Of a stretch of 64,000 nt of DNA, positions 9,039 to 18,093 are shown one piece after another; positions within the stretch are counted from its first letter, which is position 1, and every line of letters starts with the position of its first letter. The DNA comes from an uncultured Acidimicrobiales bacterium (GTDB taxonomy: Bacteria; Actinomycetota; Acidimicrobiia; Acidimicrobiales; SZUA-35). Both the position numbers and the translations under genes were made by a program. The notes beneath the pieces are model-generated. The model was not told the DNA's origin. It saw only the letters and a list, made by a program, of their open reading frames with translations, and made no database searches. Location of the stretch: NCBI GenBank assembly GCA_937922805.1, contig CALAJV010000010.1:372001-436000 (forward strand). Direction: 5' to 3'.

Positions 9039-10112
9039 ATGGCGCTCCACTACGTAACGGTCGCAAGTTTCAACGCACTTAACCTGATTAGCCCCGGCGT
9101 CACGTACTACCGAAATAAGAAGTACTCTCAGCTCGAGTACGACAGAAAACTCGACTGGATGGCCGAACAGCTGGTTCGGATGGACGCTGACTTCGTGTGC
9201 ATGCAAGAAGTATTCGAAGTCGAGCCGCTACAAGATCTAGCTGATCGATACCAGGCTTTGCTTCTGCAACGCTATTCATCGCACAAAGCAGCGTTAGATA
9301 ACTTCGATCACGTATGGCACATACCGAACTCGGATTCAACCCCAGATGACCCGTCGCCCGGGCTAGGTCTGCTTTCTCGCCGAGCTATCGAGGAGAAGAT
9401 AGTGGTGCAAGATCTCCGTGATGAACCGATTGAGGTAACCGAGTCTGAGGGATTTTCGTACCGGTTAGACAAACTCAGCCGTCCGATCATGGTTGCCAAA
9501 GTCGATCTCGGCAAGGGGGTAAGTGGATGGCTTCTGAACGCCCATCTCAAATCAAAGAGGCCGAAATTTCCGTCCGGGTCCGAAGCCGGTGACGAACGGA
9601 ATTTTCTCTTCTTCGAACGAGCTGAAGGAGCTTTCCGATCTCTGGCCTTGCGAGCGGGGGAAGCATTGGCCCTCCGCCGAGAAGTACTCAAACGGGTGGA
9701 GCAAGCCAACGTTCCGCTGATTGTCGCTGGTGATCTAAACGACGAAGTTGGAGCAGTAACGACTGAGATGGTGTCGGGCGAAATGCCGTGGCGAGGTTGG
9801 CGGCTTGGAGTAAAGCAGAAGTTCTGGGATGTTGAACTGTATTCGGCGGCCCGAGCTCATCTTCGTCGGACCGAGCACAGCTCGCTCTATACCCATATTT
9901 GGAACGGCCACTACGGGACGATTGATCACATCCTGGTCAGCCAGGAATTCTATTATCGCAATCCCTATCGGATAGGCGACATCCAGTTTGCGCAGTGTTT
10001 TAACGATCACTTGACTGATAGCAGCGTCAAGGGCGCTCCAAGCCTCGGCCCAGCATCAGATCACGGCCAACTAGCCGTGAGGCTCTCAATCGACCCGGAA
10101 CGCCTGCCCTAA
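9039..10112 (+). CDS. Endonuclease/exonuclease/phosphatase (EEP) superfamily protein
   Basis: The 357-aa protein shows the EEP metal-site motifs in order: ASFNALNL (Asn), CMQEVFEV (Glu), LLNAHLKS, AGDLNDE (Asp/Asn), TIDHILV and PASDHGQLAV (terminal Asp-His pair). EEP enzymes cleave phosphodiesters in DNA, RNA, phospholipids or nucleotides through a Mg2+-dependent mechanism. No signal peptide is visible, so it should be cytoplasmic. The exact substrate cannot be read; the large insert between residues 90 and 160 differs from ExoIII-type DNA repair enzymes. The stop codon lies inside a palindrome shared with the convergent hotdog gene. Confidence 0.87.
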   Translation: MALHYVTVASFNALNLISPGVTYYRNKKYSQLEYDRKLDWMAEQLVRMDADFVCMQEVFEVEPLQDLADRYQALLLQRYSSHKAALDNFDHVWHIPNSDSTPDDPSPGLGLLSRRAIEEKIVVQDLRDEPIEVTESEGFSYRLDKLSRPIMVAKVDLGKGVSGWLLNAHLKSKRPKFPSGSEAGDERNFLFFERAEGAFRSLALRAGEALALRREVLKRVEQANVPLIVAGDLNDEVGAVTTEMVSGEMPWRGWRLGVKQKFWDVELYSAARAHLRRTEHSSLYTHIWNGHYGTIDHILVSQEFYYRNPYRIGDIQFAQCFNDHLTDSSVKGAPSLGPASDHGQLAVRLSIDPERLP

Positions 10113-10130
10113 CTAGTTGTTAACTAGTTA
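10110..10130. repeat. AT-rich inverted repeat carrying both convergent stop codons; possible bidirectional terminator
   Basis: Arms TAACTAGTT (10110-10118) and AACTAGTTA (10122-10130) are perfect complements around a 3-base centre. The TAA of the EEP gene and the TAA of the minus-strand hotdog gene both lie within it. The + side is followed by TTTCT, so weak intrinsic termination is possible. Confidence 0.6.
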
Positions 10131-10848
10131 TTTCTACGATGGCTTCGTGTTCTATTCGTGCGACCGGTTGACCGTTGGCGGCGATATGCATATCGACCAC
10201 AGCGCGTTTGCCCGATTTGGACTCGAAACGATCGATTACTGCTGATTGAATTGTTATCTCGTCCCCGACATGAGCGAGACCTTGGTGAAAGATTCGGCTC
10301 CGAGTGTGGACCCAAGCCCCGGAAATTAAGTGGGCCGAGAATACGCCGTTGGCCAAAGATGGCCATATGGCAGGGTGAGCTACCAGTCCTGAGCCGTTAG
10401 GCGTGAGTTGTTGATAGAGGCTCGAATCATCGCCGGCCCTTGTTCCATATTCCGCTTGAGATTGGCCGAGAACGAACTCGGCTGTCGGCAGCGAATCTCC
10501 AGTTCTCATTGGGGGAGCGTCGGCGGTCGCCCACAGCTCGAACGTTGCTCGCGTTTCATTGTCGACCGCAGCAGAGATGGTCGAAGTTCGCTGGTCAACC
10601 AGGCAGTCAACTTGCTCGCCATCGAGGACAGGAAGACGCAAACGAAGTTCGCCGCCGCCGTGAGTTAACCACTGTTCGCCCCAGGCTGTGGCCGGAGGTC
10701 GGGTCATGTAGGCATAAATAGTCGTTCCAGCGACGATGGCCGCTTCGAATCCTGCCGCTCGGGCGCCTTCATCAGTATGTATTGGGTTGTCGGCATGATC
10801 AGCCAAGTTGACTGCTCGGGCGGACCAAGGTTGAAGCGGTGTAACCAT
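10120..10848 (-). CDS. Double-hotdog MaoC-like protein
   Basis: The 242-aa product begins with a MaoC/hydratase-like helix region: NLADHADNPIHTDEGARAAG followed by EAAIVAGTTIYAYM. It matches the NPIHxDxxxAxxxGFxxxIxxG pattern of R-specific enoyl-CoA hydratases and related MaoC dehydratases. A second hotdog follows (ANGVFSAHLISGAWVHTRSRIFHQGLAHVGD). Such proteins bind acyl-CoA thioesters; here the catalytic Asp/His are plausible but not certain. Its start is 66 bp from the divergently transcribed peroxiredoxin gene. Confidence 0.65.
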   Translation of the reverse strand: MVTPLQPWSARAVNLADHADNPIHTDEGARAAGFEAAIVAGTTIYAYMTRPPATAWGEQWLTHGGGELRLRLPVLDGEQVDCLVDQRTSTISAAVDNETRATFELWATADAPPMRTGDSLPTAEFVLGQSQAEYGTRAGDDSSLYQQLTPNGSGLVAHPAIWPSLANGVFSAHLISGAWVHTRSRIFHQGLAHVGDEITIQSAVIDRFESKSGKRAVVDMHIAANGQPVARIEHEAIVEITS

Positions 10849-10914
10849 AACTATGTTTTAGCCTCAGCGGCCTGCTACGTTCCAGATGATTGTTACTCAG
10901 AAGAAAGAAGCGAT

Positions 10915-11490
10915 GTGGCAGTGAACAATCTTGAGTCAGTTGATTGGAGCCAGATTCCGGAACCGCCAGACGACGGTGCGGCCGCTCATCTGACCGGAAT
11001 GGAACTTCCTCCGATCGCGCTTCGTTCGACCAGCGGAGGTTCAGTCGACCTAGCCTCAATGTCGGGATGCTCAGTGGTGTACGCCTATCCGATGACCGGT
11101 AGACCCGATGTCGCGCTACCTGATGGGTGGGAGCAGATTCCTGGTGCCAGAGGTTGCACGCCTCAGTCTTGTGCGTACCGTGATCTCGTTGCCGAGCTTA
11201 TTTCAGCTGGCGCTGATCGAGTATTCGGGCTGTCAACGCAAGATTCTGACTATCAGCAGGAGGCGGCGGATCGTCTCCACCTACCGTATGAACTTTTAAG
11301 TGACGATTCCTTGGCTCTAGCTACGGCCTTAGATTTACCGACAATGGAAGTCGATCACAACAAGCTCTTGCGGCGATTGACGATGGTTATCAACGACGGG
11401 GTGATCGTTAGAGTCTTCTATCCGATCTTTCCCCCGGATCAAGACCCGCGCAATGTGATCGAGTGGCTTACCGAACCGTCCAAGCGATAG
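10915..11490 (+). CDS. Peroxiredoxin / redoxin-domain protein with GCTPQSC motif
   Basis: The thioredoxin-fold protein has the segment VYAYPMTGRPDVALPDGWEQ, then GARGCTPQSCAYRD, with cysteines at residues 81 and 86 counted from the chosen start. This is the signature of a peroxiredoxin branch common in proteobacteria and actinobacteria, in which the peroxidatic and resolving cysteines sit close together. Role: thiol-dependent reduction of peroxides in the cytoplasm. Translation could run from further upstream (10777), but the upstream extension is not family-like. The GTG at 10915, preceded by an AAGAAAGAAG stretch, is preferred; GTG at 10921 is an alternative. The 3' end overlaps the mutarotase gene by 23 bp. 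Confidence 0.8.
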   Translation: MAVNNLESVDWSQIPEPPDDGAAAHLTGMELPPIALRSTSGGSVDLASMSGCSVVYAYPMTGRPDVALPDGWEQIPGARGCTPQSCAYRDLVAELISAGADRVFGLSTQDSDYQQEAADRLHLPYELLSDDSLALATALDLPTMEVDHNKLLRRLTMVINDGVIVRVFYPIFPPDQDPRNVIEWLTEPSKR

Positions 11491-12277
11491 TCATCGACCC
11501 AGTCAGCGTTTGGCCGGGTTGAAGAACAAGCGGATCCCGGTTCAGATGGTTAGGTGGACCGCTTTGTGGCTCAACGCAGAGCGCATGTTCTGGCTCAGTG
11601 AATATAACCCAGTGGTCAAAGGTTGATTCGATCGTGGCTGCGATTGATTCGCCCCAACTAATCGACGGCGGCTGCTCAAGCCCTACAAAGCACTCATTCC
11701 ACGGGCCGGGTTCGACCGAAACCAGCTTTCCGGTGGGGATCATATGTTCGTCGACTTCATATCGAGATTTCGGCCTAGCTACCAGTGTGGCTTGGTCGCC
11801 GTTGTCGAGTTGGCGTCGGAACCATGGGTGCCATCCGGCCATGGCCGGCATCGGTCTATCGCCAGCTTCGACGAAAATCTCAACGACGAGAGCAGTGTCG
11901 GTTAGTTCGAATCTCTGGCCAACCTTGCCGCCAAAAGGCCATGGGTCACCGAGTGTTGTCTCGATGCTAGCGACGGATGAGTCTGAACTGAGAAGGTCCC
12001 AGACTTGAGTGTGGCTCACCCCATGGTTTGCGTGAGGCGGGCTAGTTATCGGAAAGTGGTACGTCTCGGCCTCGAACTCAAGCGTCCCGTGGTCGAGCCG
12101 ACCACACCATGGAACCATCGGGAATGACCCCCAACGGGTTGGCTTTGCCCCTTCAGTAACCAGCAGCTCATGGCCACCGATCACTAGTGAAGCTAGGCGT
12201 CCACCAACGCACTCGACGACGGCCGAGGCGTTGGCAGATGTAAGCGATACAGAATTCAACTCGGAGCCTAGAACCAA
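11468..12277 (-). CDS. Aldose 1-epimerase (galactose mutarotase-like) family protein
   Basis: The 269-aa protein shows the mutarotase layout: GGRLASLVIGGHELL at the N-terminus, PMVPWCGRLDHG, the substrate His in PPHANHGVSH, the second His in AGWHPWF and the general-base Glu in CVEPQSGPPN. It would interconvert alpha and beta anomers of an aldose or sugar phosphate. The TTG start at 12277 overlaps the last 10 bases of the TM2-protein gene, so coupling is likely. The length is at the short end for the family. Confidence 0.87.
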   Translation of the reverse strand: MVLGSELNSVSLTSANASAVVECVGGRLASLVIGGHELLVTEGAKPTRWGSFPMVPWCGRLDHGTLEFEAETYHFPITSPPHANHGVSHTQVWDLLSSDSSVASIETTLGDPWPFGGKVGQRFELTDTALVVEIFVEAGDRPMPAMAGWHPWFRRQLDNGDQATLVARPKSRYEVDEHMIPTGKLVSVEPGPWNECFVGLEQPPSISWGESIAATIESTFDHWVIFTEPEHALCVEPQSGPPNHLNRDPLVLQPGQTLTGSMTIAWTVR

Positions 12278-12711
12278 GGCTTTCGACCGACCTGGTAGGT
12301 CTGATAGAACTCTTCATCTGACTTGGTCAAGTAAATGATGCCCTCAATGATCGGAATGATCGAAGCAAAGCCACAGGTAAAAAATGTGGCAACAATTTGG
12401 ATAATACCTTCATTGGTGTAGCCAAGAATGAACTTGTGGACGCCAAAGCTACCAACGAGCAATGCGCAAATGCCAGCCATGATCTTTTTGTTCTCGGTGC
12501 CAGGAGCAACCATTGCGCCCCCACCATGCTGCGCCATCTGGTAATTTTGCTGGCCCTGAGCTGGCGGCATCTGTCCTGGTTGTTGTACTGGTGGCATTTG
12601 CCCTGGTTGTTGTACCGGTGGCATCTGTCCTGGTTGTTGCGCCGGTGGTCCGCCATATTGTGGCGGATCGAAGTCGCCCGGTCCGTTTCCGCTACCAAAG
12701 TTGTCTGTCAT
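12268..12711 (-). CDS. TM2-domain membrane protein with Pro/Gln-rich N-terminal repeats
   Basis: The ATG at 12711 (MTDNFGSG) is preceded by GAGGGAT and gives a 147-aa product. Residues 1-75 are Gly/Pro/Gln-rich with three PGQMPP repeats. Residues about 80-140 form a TM2 domain: KKIMAGICALLVGSFGVHKF, ILGYTNEGIIQI, then a second membrane helix (TCGFASIIPIIEGIIYL), ending SDEEFYQTY. TM2 proteins are small two-helix membrane proteins of unclear role; a cytoplasmic proline-rich tail is common in actinobacterial members. It probably forms an operon with the mutarotase gene. Confidence 0.88.
   Translation of the reverse strand: MTDNFGSGNGPGDFDPPQYGGPPAQQPGQMPPVQQPGQMPPVQQPGQMPPAQGQQNYQMAQHGGGAMVAPGTENKKIMAGICALLVGSFGVHKFILGYTNEGIIQIVATFFTCGFASIIPIIEGIIYLTKSDEEFYQTYQVGRKPWF
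12566..12646 (-). repeat. Three 27-bp in-frame tandem repeats (QPGQMPPVQ units)
   Basis: Units at 12566-12592, 12593-12619 and 12620-12646 differ by a few bases. They encode the repeated 9-residue Pro/Gln unit of the TM2 protein. Copy number is likely to vary between strains. Confidence 0.9.
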
Positions 12712-12964
12712 ATCCCTCAGCCCTTTTTGCCCCAGCCGTAGCTGTCCTAGTGATTGTTTCAACGGTACCGGAAAGCGATGTCCGTTGTTATTCGGACTCG
12801 GATTTCAGTCTTTTGATACCAACTTTGTAACCAGGCCACAATGGTTCTCCGGTGGCAGCAGTTACCGTGTGAGCCTGGAGCTCAGTGACCTTCAAGACCA
12901 GCGAGATTCACCGCAGCACTAGTCGTTCGTCGCCTGTCGACCAAAATGAGAGCCAGGCGTTGCC

Positions 12965-14173
12965 TTGACCGAATCCGACAAGAAGTCTATCCAAACCGGC
13001 GAGGCGGCTTCTCCGGCGATGGTTTGGGTTTACAGCGCGTTGTCAGCCTCATCGGCTGCCGGCTACGGCGTTTTGTTCACGATCGTAAGTGACTACCGCG
13101 ACCGCTACGGAATCTCAGAGACTGAGGTCGGGTGGATCATCGGGATTGGCTTCATCGTCGCTTTTTTTGCCCAGCTAGTCTTTGCCCCACTCGGAGATCG
13201 TGGCCACGCTCGCCGGCTTGTCGTCGTTGGGATTCTTGCCAATGCAGCTGGCTTGCTACTGATGGGACTCGGAACCAATCTGGCGGTGCTGATCACGGGC
13301 CGGGTGATCTCTGGCCTCGCCATTGGAGTCTCTTTGCCCGCAATTCGGCGACTAGTCGTTGTTGGCTCAGGCAACGACCTTGGACGCAACCTGGGGCGCT
13401 TGCTATCGGCCGACGTTTTTGGGTTTGCCCTGGGGCCAGCTATCTCAGCAGTACTAGTCGGCCCGTTTGGATTAGTGGCTCCATTTGCGGTAATTGCTGT
13501 GGTCTCGCTCATCATCTTGTTGGTGTCGCTCACCATGACAGTGGCCGAAGGGCCGCCAAATCACAGTTCCCCTCTGGCATTTGACCTTCTGAAAGTTCGG
13601 CCATTCGCCAGTGCAGTAGTTCTAGGGGCCGCTGCGTATCTTATGATCGGCAGTTTTGATGCGCTGTGGGATGTCGTTCACGCCGATCTTGGGACCGCCG
13701 ACTGGCTAGCCAATCTTGGAATTATTCTATTTGCCGTTCCGCTTATTATTCTCGGACCCACCGCCGGACGGCTAGCGCAGCGCCACGGTCCGTTGCCGGT
13801 GGCAACCATTGGCCTGCTCATCGCATCGGTTTTCATGGGGAGCTACGGAGTGCTTCCGACCGGTGAGGCCATCTTTGCCTTGGTGATGGTTCATGCTGTT
13901 ACCGATGGTTTGACGTTTGCGGCCAGCGGGGTAGCAGTAGGGATGGCGGTTCCAGAAGAGCGGCAGTCGGGGGCGCAAGGAGTCCTAGGCGCAGCCCAAG
14001 CTTTGGCCGCCGGTTCGATGGCTATTGTGTCCGGTGCGCTCTATGAGCACTACGATCGAATGATCGCATACGGGGCCGGGGCGTTCGGGATCATGTTCTT
14101 AGTCGCAGTTGCTTTCGTCGTTGCTGGTCCATCGTTTCGAACCCTGAAAGAGCCAAGCCCCTCGGCTTCTTAA
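12965..14173 (+). CDS. MFS transporter (12-helix)
   Basis: The 402-aa membrane protein has the MFS loop motif GDRGHARR between helices 2 and 3, a GRVISGLAIGVSLPAIRRLV helix-4 segment and a symmetric second half (GPTAGRLAQRHGPLPVAT). Around 12 hydrophobic stretches are visible. It is a secondary transporter of unknown substrate, resembling sugar/drug efflux permeases. The start is TTG at 12965, close to a GCGTTGCC context without a strong RBS, so the exact start is uncertain. It is convergent with paaK, with a 28-bp gap. Confidence 0.85.
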   Translation: MTESDKKSIQTGEAASPAMVWVYSALSASSAAGYGVLFTIVSDYRDRYGISETEVGWIIGIGFIVAFFAQLVFAPLGDRGHARRLVVVGILANAAGLLLMGLGTNLAVLITGRVISGLAIGVSLPAIRRLVVVGSGNDLGRNLGRLLSADVFGFALGPAISAVLVGPFGLVAPFAVIAVVSLIILLVSLTMTVAEGPPNHSSPLAFDLLKVRPFASAVVLGAAAYLMIGSFDALWDVVHADLGTADWLANLGIILFAVPLIILGPTAGRLAQRHGPLPVATIGLLIASVFMGSYGVLPTGEAIFALVMVHAVTDGLTFAASGVAVGMAVPEERQSGAQGVLGAAQALAAGSMAIVSGALYEHYDRMIAYGAGAFGIMFLVAVAFVVAGPSFRTLKEPSPSAS

Positions 14174-14201
14174 ACACCAAGCCCCGGTGGAACGAATAGC
14201 T

Positions 14202-15482
14202 CTAGGAGCTTGGTTTGATCCTTTGAGCCTTGCCTTGGGATCGTGGAACAACGCCTGGTTCGGCCACGTCGACGGTGATGGAAACACCCACATTCTGTTT
14301 GACCTGGTGTTCGAGCGCGGCGGCGGCCAGGCTGGGGTCGGACAACTCGGGACTGCGTTCTACTTGAACGCTTAGGCTGGCCAGGTTGCCCTCCAGGCCA
14401 ACATCGATCAAAAAATGTGGACTCAAACCGTCGACCTTTAGAATTTCTGCTTCGATTTGAGACGGGAAAACGTTGACTCCGCGAATGATGAGCATGTCGT
14501 CGGTTCGGCCCGAAACTCGCTCCATTCGCCTCATGGTTCGTGCCGTTCCAGGAAGGAGCCGAGTTCGGTCTCTGGTTCGATACCGAACAACCGGGAACGC
14601 TTCTTTGGTCAGGGAGGTAAAGACAAGCTCTCCTTCCTCGCCATCTGCTACCAGATCACCAGTTTCAGGGTCGATGATCTCTGGATAGAAATGGTCCTCC
14701 CAAACCGTAAGGCCGTCTTTCGTTTCAACGCACTCTTGAGCGACGCCTGGACCCATGACTTCTGATAGGCCGTAAATGTCGACAGCGTGGATCGAGAGCC
14801 GCCTTTCGATTTCTTGTCGGAGTTCGTCGGTCCATGGTTCGGCTCCGAAAATTCCAATCTCTAACGAGCTGGTGGTTGGGTCCAGGCCCTGCCGTTCCAT
14901 CTCATCGATCAGGTTCAAACAGTAGGACGGGGTAACCAAGATGATTCGAGGTTTGAAGTCGGTAATTAGTCGAACTTGTTTTTCGGTTTGCCCACCTGAC
15001 ATCGGCACCACGGTGCATCCGAGCTTCTCCGCTCCGTAGTGAGCGCCCAGGCCGCCGGTGAACAGTCCGTACCCGTAGGCAACGTGGGCGATATCGCCCG
15101 GGCGTCCGCCAGCGGCGAAAATAGACCGGGCCATAACGGTGGCCCAAGTGTCGATATCGGCTTGCGTGTAGCCAACAACGGTTGGCTGGCCGGTTGTACC
15201 TGATGAGGCGTGAATCCGGGCGACATCGGTTCGAGGTACCGCAAACATCCCGAACGGATAGTTGTCACGAAGGTCGGCTTTGGTTAGGAGAGGGAACGAC
15301 GCCAGGTCGGCCAGGCTGGTTAGATCGTTGGGGTGTACTCCGGCGTCGTCGAACGCCTTTTTGTAGTGGTCAACCTTGGTATAACTGAGGTGCAGGGTGG
15401 AGCGCAGCCGTTCAAGTTGAACGGCCCGTAGCTCATCGACCGAGGCCGACTCGATTGGTTCGTATCCAGCCTGGTGGGCCAT
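14202..15482 (-). CDS. paaK: Phenylacetate-CoA ligase (AMP-forming)
   Basis: The 426-aa enzyme carries the adenylation P-loop HASSGTTGQPTVVGYT, then YGLSEVMGPGVAQEC, the hinge/ribose motif RTRDRTRLLP, SGRTDDMLIIRGVNVFPSQI and the C-terminal lysine context QGKAQRIKPSS. This layout is diagnostic of PaaK, which activates phenylacetate (or a close aryl acid) to its CoA thioester at the entry to the paa pathway. No other paa genes lie nearby. The ATG at 15482 is preceded by GAGGAGC and gives the normal PaaK N-terminus, in preference to an extended start at 15524. It lies 48 bp downstream of typA on the same strand. Confidence 0.9.
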   Translation of the reverse strand: MAHQAGYEPIESASVDELRAVQLERLRSTLHLSYTKVDHYKKAFDDAGVHPNDLTSLADLASFPLLTKADLRDNYPFGMFAVPRTDVARIHASSGTTGQPTVVGYTQADIDTWATVMARSIFAAGGRPGDIAHVAYGYGLFTGGLGAHYGAEKLGCTVVPMSGGQTEKQVRLITDFKPRIILVTPSYCLNLIDEMERQGLDPTTSSLEIGIFGAEPWTDELRQEIERRLSIHAVDIYGLSEVMGPGVAQECVETKDGLTVWEDHFYPEIIDPETGDLVADGEEGELVFTSLTKEAFPVVRYRTRDRTRLLPGTARTMRRMERVSGRTDDMLIIRGVNVFPSQIEAEILKVDGLSPHFLIDVGLEGNLASLSVQVERSPELSDPSLAAAALEHQVKQNVGVSITVDVAEPGVVPRSQGKAQRIKPSS

Positions 15483-15530
15483 GGTGAGCTGCTCCTCGCT
15501 TCGCTTACACGAAGAGTAGCCCAACCACCA

Positions 15531-17402
15531 CTAAGAACTCTCAGCTAGCCGGGCTGCTTTCAGGTTCTTGAGTTGCCGGGCCCTGGTTACCTGATCGAGT
15601 TCGACTTTGCGTAAACGAATGTGAGTAGGCGTAACTTCGACACATTCATCGTTAGCTATGAACTCAAGCGCTTGTTCCAACGAGAGATCTTTAGCTGGAG
15701 TTAGCTTGACTGTCTGATCAGATGCCGCCGCTCGGTGGTTTGTCAGCTGCTTTTCTTTGCAAACGTTGACGTCCATATCTTCAGCTCGACTGTTCTCGCC
15801 AACGATCATTCCGTTGTAGACATCGGTCGTCGGTGAAACGAGCATCTCGGCTCGTTCCTGAAGACCTAGTAGAGCGTACGCGGTAACCGGCCCAAGACGG
15901 TCGGCTACCAACGATCCAGTTCGGCGGGTTCTTAGCTCTCCGAACCAAGGTTCGAAGCCTTCAAAGGTGTGGTTGAGAACTCCCGATCCGCGTGTTTCGG
16001 TTAGGAACTCAGTTCGAAATCCGATGAGACCTCGGGCCGGCACCAAGTAATCGAGTCGGACCCAGCCGGTGCCATGATTGACCATGTTTTCCATCCGTCC
16101 CTTGCGGGCGGCCAGGAGCTGAGTTACGGCCCCAAGGTGATCTTCGGGTACATCAATCGTGACTCGTTCAACTGGTTCGTGAAGTTTGCCATCGACTTCT
16201 TTTGTTACCACCTGAGGTTTGCCAACAGTTAGTTCGAAGCCTTCTCGTCGCATCTGCTCAACGAGTACTGCAAGTTGCAACTCGCCTCGAGCCTGCACCT
16301 CCCAGGCATCAGGCCGGTCGATGGCGTTAACTCGGAGACTCATGTTGCCGACTAGTTCCTGATCGAGTCGGTTCTTCACCATTCGGGCCGTCAGCTTGCT
16401 GCCATCTTTTCCGGCCAAGGGTGAGTTGTTCACGCCAATCGTCATCGACAGAGCTGGTTCGTCTACTTCAATGACGGGCATTGGGGCCGGATTATCTGGA
16501 TCGACGAGCGTTTCGCCAATCATAATGTCGGGAATTCCAGCAACGGCAACCAGATCGCCCGGAGCTGCGCTTTCGGCCGGAACCCGCTCTAAGTGTCTGG
16601 TTAAGTACAGCTCAGTTAGCTTGACCCGCTCGATCTGACCGTCGACTTTCGAAAGCCCGACAGTTTGACCTTTGGTCAGTTCGCCGTTCATGACCCGACA
16701 GAGTGCGAGCCGGCCTACATAAGGAGACGCGTCGAGGTTGGTAACCCACGCCTGCAGCGAATGTCCCGGTTCATAGGTAGGCGCTGGAATGTTCTCAACC
16801 AAAAGTTTGAACAAAGGCTCGAGGTCTGAGCCGGCGGTCTCTTGGCTGGTCGAGGCCCATCCGTCTCTGGCCGCGCAGTACACAATCGGGAAATCGATCT
16901 GCGTGTCGTTGGCGTCGATATCGAGGAATAGCTCGTAAACCTCATCGACAACCTCAGCTATCCGAGCATCTGGTCGGTCGACCTTGTTGATTACGAGAAT
17001 GACGGGAAGGTTGCGAGCCAAGGTCTTACGCAACACGAATCGAGTTTGAGGAAGCGGACCTTCGGCGGCGTCAACGAGAAGAACAACGCCATCGACCATG
17101 GTCAACGCCCGTTCGACCTCGCCACCAAAGTCGGCGTGGCCCGGTGTGTCGACGACATTGATAGTCGTCCCGCCCCATTCGATCGAGGTGTTCTTGGCCA
17201 GGATGGTGATCCCTTTTTCTTTTTCTAGATCACCTGAGTCCATCACTCGTTCGGCAATATCTTGGTGATCGCCGAAGGCGCCGGTTTGGCGAAGCATGGC
17301 GTCAACCAGCGTGGTCTTGCCGTGGTCGACGTGAGCCACGATGGCGACGTTACGCAGGTCGTTGCGCACAGCAGTTTCTCGATCGGCGTTGTTCTCAGTC
17401 AC
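15531..17402 (-). CDS. typA: TypA/BipA ribosome-associated GTPase
   Basis: The 623-aa protein is a full-length translational GTPase: G1 [10 protein letters not shown] at residues 23-32, G3 [12 protein letters not shown]4 NKVD, then the elongation-factor domains and a C-terminal domain with [39 protein letters not shown] and TPKxL-like TPTHIRLRK. BipA acts in 50S subunit assembly and stress or low-temperature growth. The GTG start at 17402 follows GGAG at a spacing of about 9. The upstream 690 bp carry no gene. The paaK gene follows and may be read through. Confidence 0.96.
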   Translation of the reverse strand: MTENNADRETAVRNDLRNVAIVAHVDHGKTTLVDAMLRQTGAFGDHQDIAERVMDSGDLEKEKGITILAKNTSIEWGGTTINVVDTPGHADFGGEVERALTMVDGVVLLVDAAEGPLPQTRFVLRKTLARNLPVILVINKVDRPDARIAEVVDEVYELFLDIDANDTQIDFPIVYCAARDGWASTSQETAGSDLEPLFKLLVENIPAPTYEPGHSLQAWVTNLDASPYVGRLALCRVMNGELTKGQTVGLSKVDGQIERVKLTELYLTRHLERVPAESAAPGDLVAVAGIPDIMIGETLVDPDNPAPMPVIEVDEPALSMTIGVNNSPLAGKDGSKLTARMVKNRLDQELVGNMSLRVNAIDRPDAWEVQARGELQLAVLVEQMRREGFELTVGKPQVVTKEVDGKLHEPVERVTIDVPEDHLGAVTQLLAARKGRMENMVNHGTGWVRLDYLVPARGLIGFRTEFLTETRGSGVLNHTFEGFEPWFGELRTRRTGSLVADRLGPVTAYALLGLQERAEMLVSPTTDVYNGMIVGENSRAEDMDVNVCKEKQLTNHRAAASDQTVKLTPAKDLSLEQALEFIANDECVEVTPTHIRLRKVELDQVTRARQLKNLKAARLAESS

Positions 17403-17520
17403 GAGGTCGTTCTCCGTAGTTTTCTAGGGGTGCCGCGCTCGTGTTTGTAAGCGAAACCCAATCTCATCGAACGACTCCACCCAAATGAGACGGCACCTCA
17501 GGCATGGCCATAAGCCATAG

Positions 17521-17620
17521 AAGATTGTTCCGAGTGGTTGAGAGGTTCGCAGGCCGCTTTTGCTAAGCCTGATTCTTACCATCTTATTGATCGGCAAACC
17601 GTTTGCGGGTTCGAGTCGGC
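17521..17620 (+). other. tRNA-Ser(GCT)-like degenerate sequence
   Basis: Three tRNA-Ser landmarks occur in order at nearly correct spacing: TTCCGAGTGGTTGA (positions 8-21 and D arm), TTGCTAA (anticodon loop with GCT) followed by GCCTG, and GCGGGTTCGAGTC (T loop). However, the 5' anticodon arm CAGGC is separated from the loop by extra bases, and the T stem (GCGGG against CGGCT) does not pair. A functional tRNA is therefore unlikely. It may be a relic of a tRNA gene, or chance. Confidence 0.3.
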
Positions 17621-17716
17621 TTGCCAATGTTTTTCGCTGGTAAGTAGCGGCGTGCTCGGCGGTCGATCAGCGGTGTCGTTAGTGGCTCAAATCGCTAAGT
17701 AATGGCCTCTAACGAA

Positions 17717-17745
17717 TTGACTTGACGACTAATAGAAGGTAATAA
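17717..17745 (+). promoter_or_regulatory. Predicted sigma70-type promoter for the liv operon
   Basis: TTGACT (17717-17722), a 17-base spacer and TAATAA (17740-17745) match the consensus spacing well in an AT-rich patch. A start near 17752 would give a 5' leader of about 340 nt before livK. No experimental support. Confidence 0.5.
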
Positions 17746-18093
17746 AGTTTGTTGGATTGCATCGAGGCCGTCATAATCTCTCAACAATCACCCGTCGTAG
17801 TAGAGGTCTATCGCTCAAAACCGCACCTATTTGGCCGATGTATAGTTCCCTCAAGTAGAGAAATACAGATTTGGCCTTGTTGCGGCTAGTCAGTATTCAA
17901 GCCGAATCTGAAAGATCATTCGGCTTTGCCTGTTGCTTAGGGCCAGTCAGCACTGTAAGTTTACCCACCGTGCCTAGTCGCGTGGGCCGAACAGCTTGGT
18001 GGGAACCCCAACTAGTCATTTGGAATGCGCGGCTTTGTATGTGTTGTGGGCGGGAGCGCCCCAAACGAAATTGGCCAAATGAAAGGGGCCCCC

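Larger units (their letters stand above)
17403..18093. other. Gene-free interval of about 690 bp between divergent typA and livK
   Basis: I see no convincing coding sequence here on either strand. It must hold the typA promoter and the livK promoter. It also contains a tRNA-Ser-like stretch (17521-17620) that does not fold properly, and a good sigma70-type promoter at 17717-17745. That promoter leaves a leader of about 340 nt before livK, whose function is not recognisable. Confidence 0.7.

Noticed and set aside
12566..12646. A short CRISPR-like or microsatellite array
   Set aside because: The 27-bp repeats have no spacers and lie in frame inside the TM2-protein gene, encoding a Pro/Gln repeat.
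17521..17620. A functional tRNA-Ser(GCT) gene
   Set aside because: D-arm, anticodon-loop and T-loop sequences are present, but the anticodon arm has extra bases and the T stem does not pair, so it is listed only as a degenerate tRNA-like sequence.
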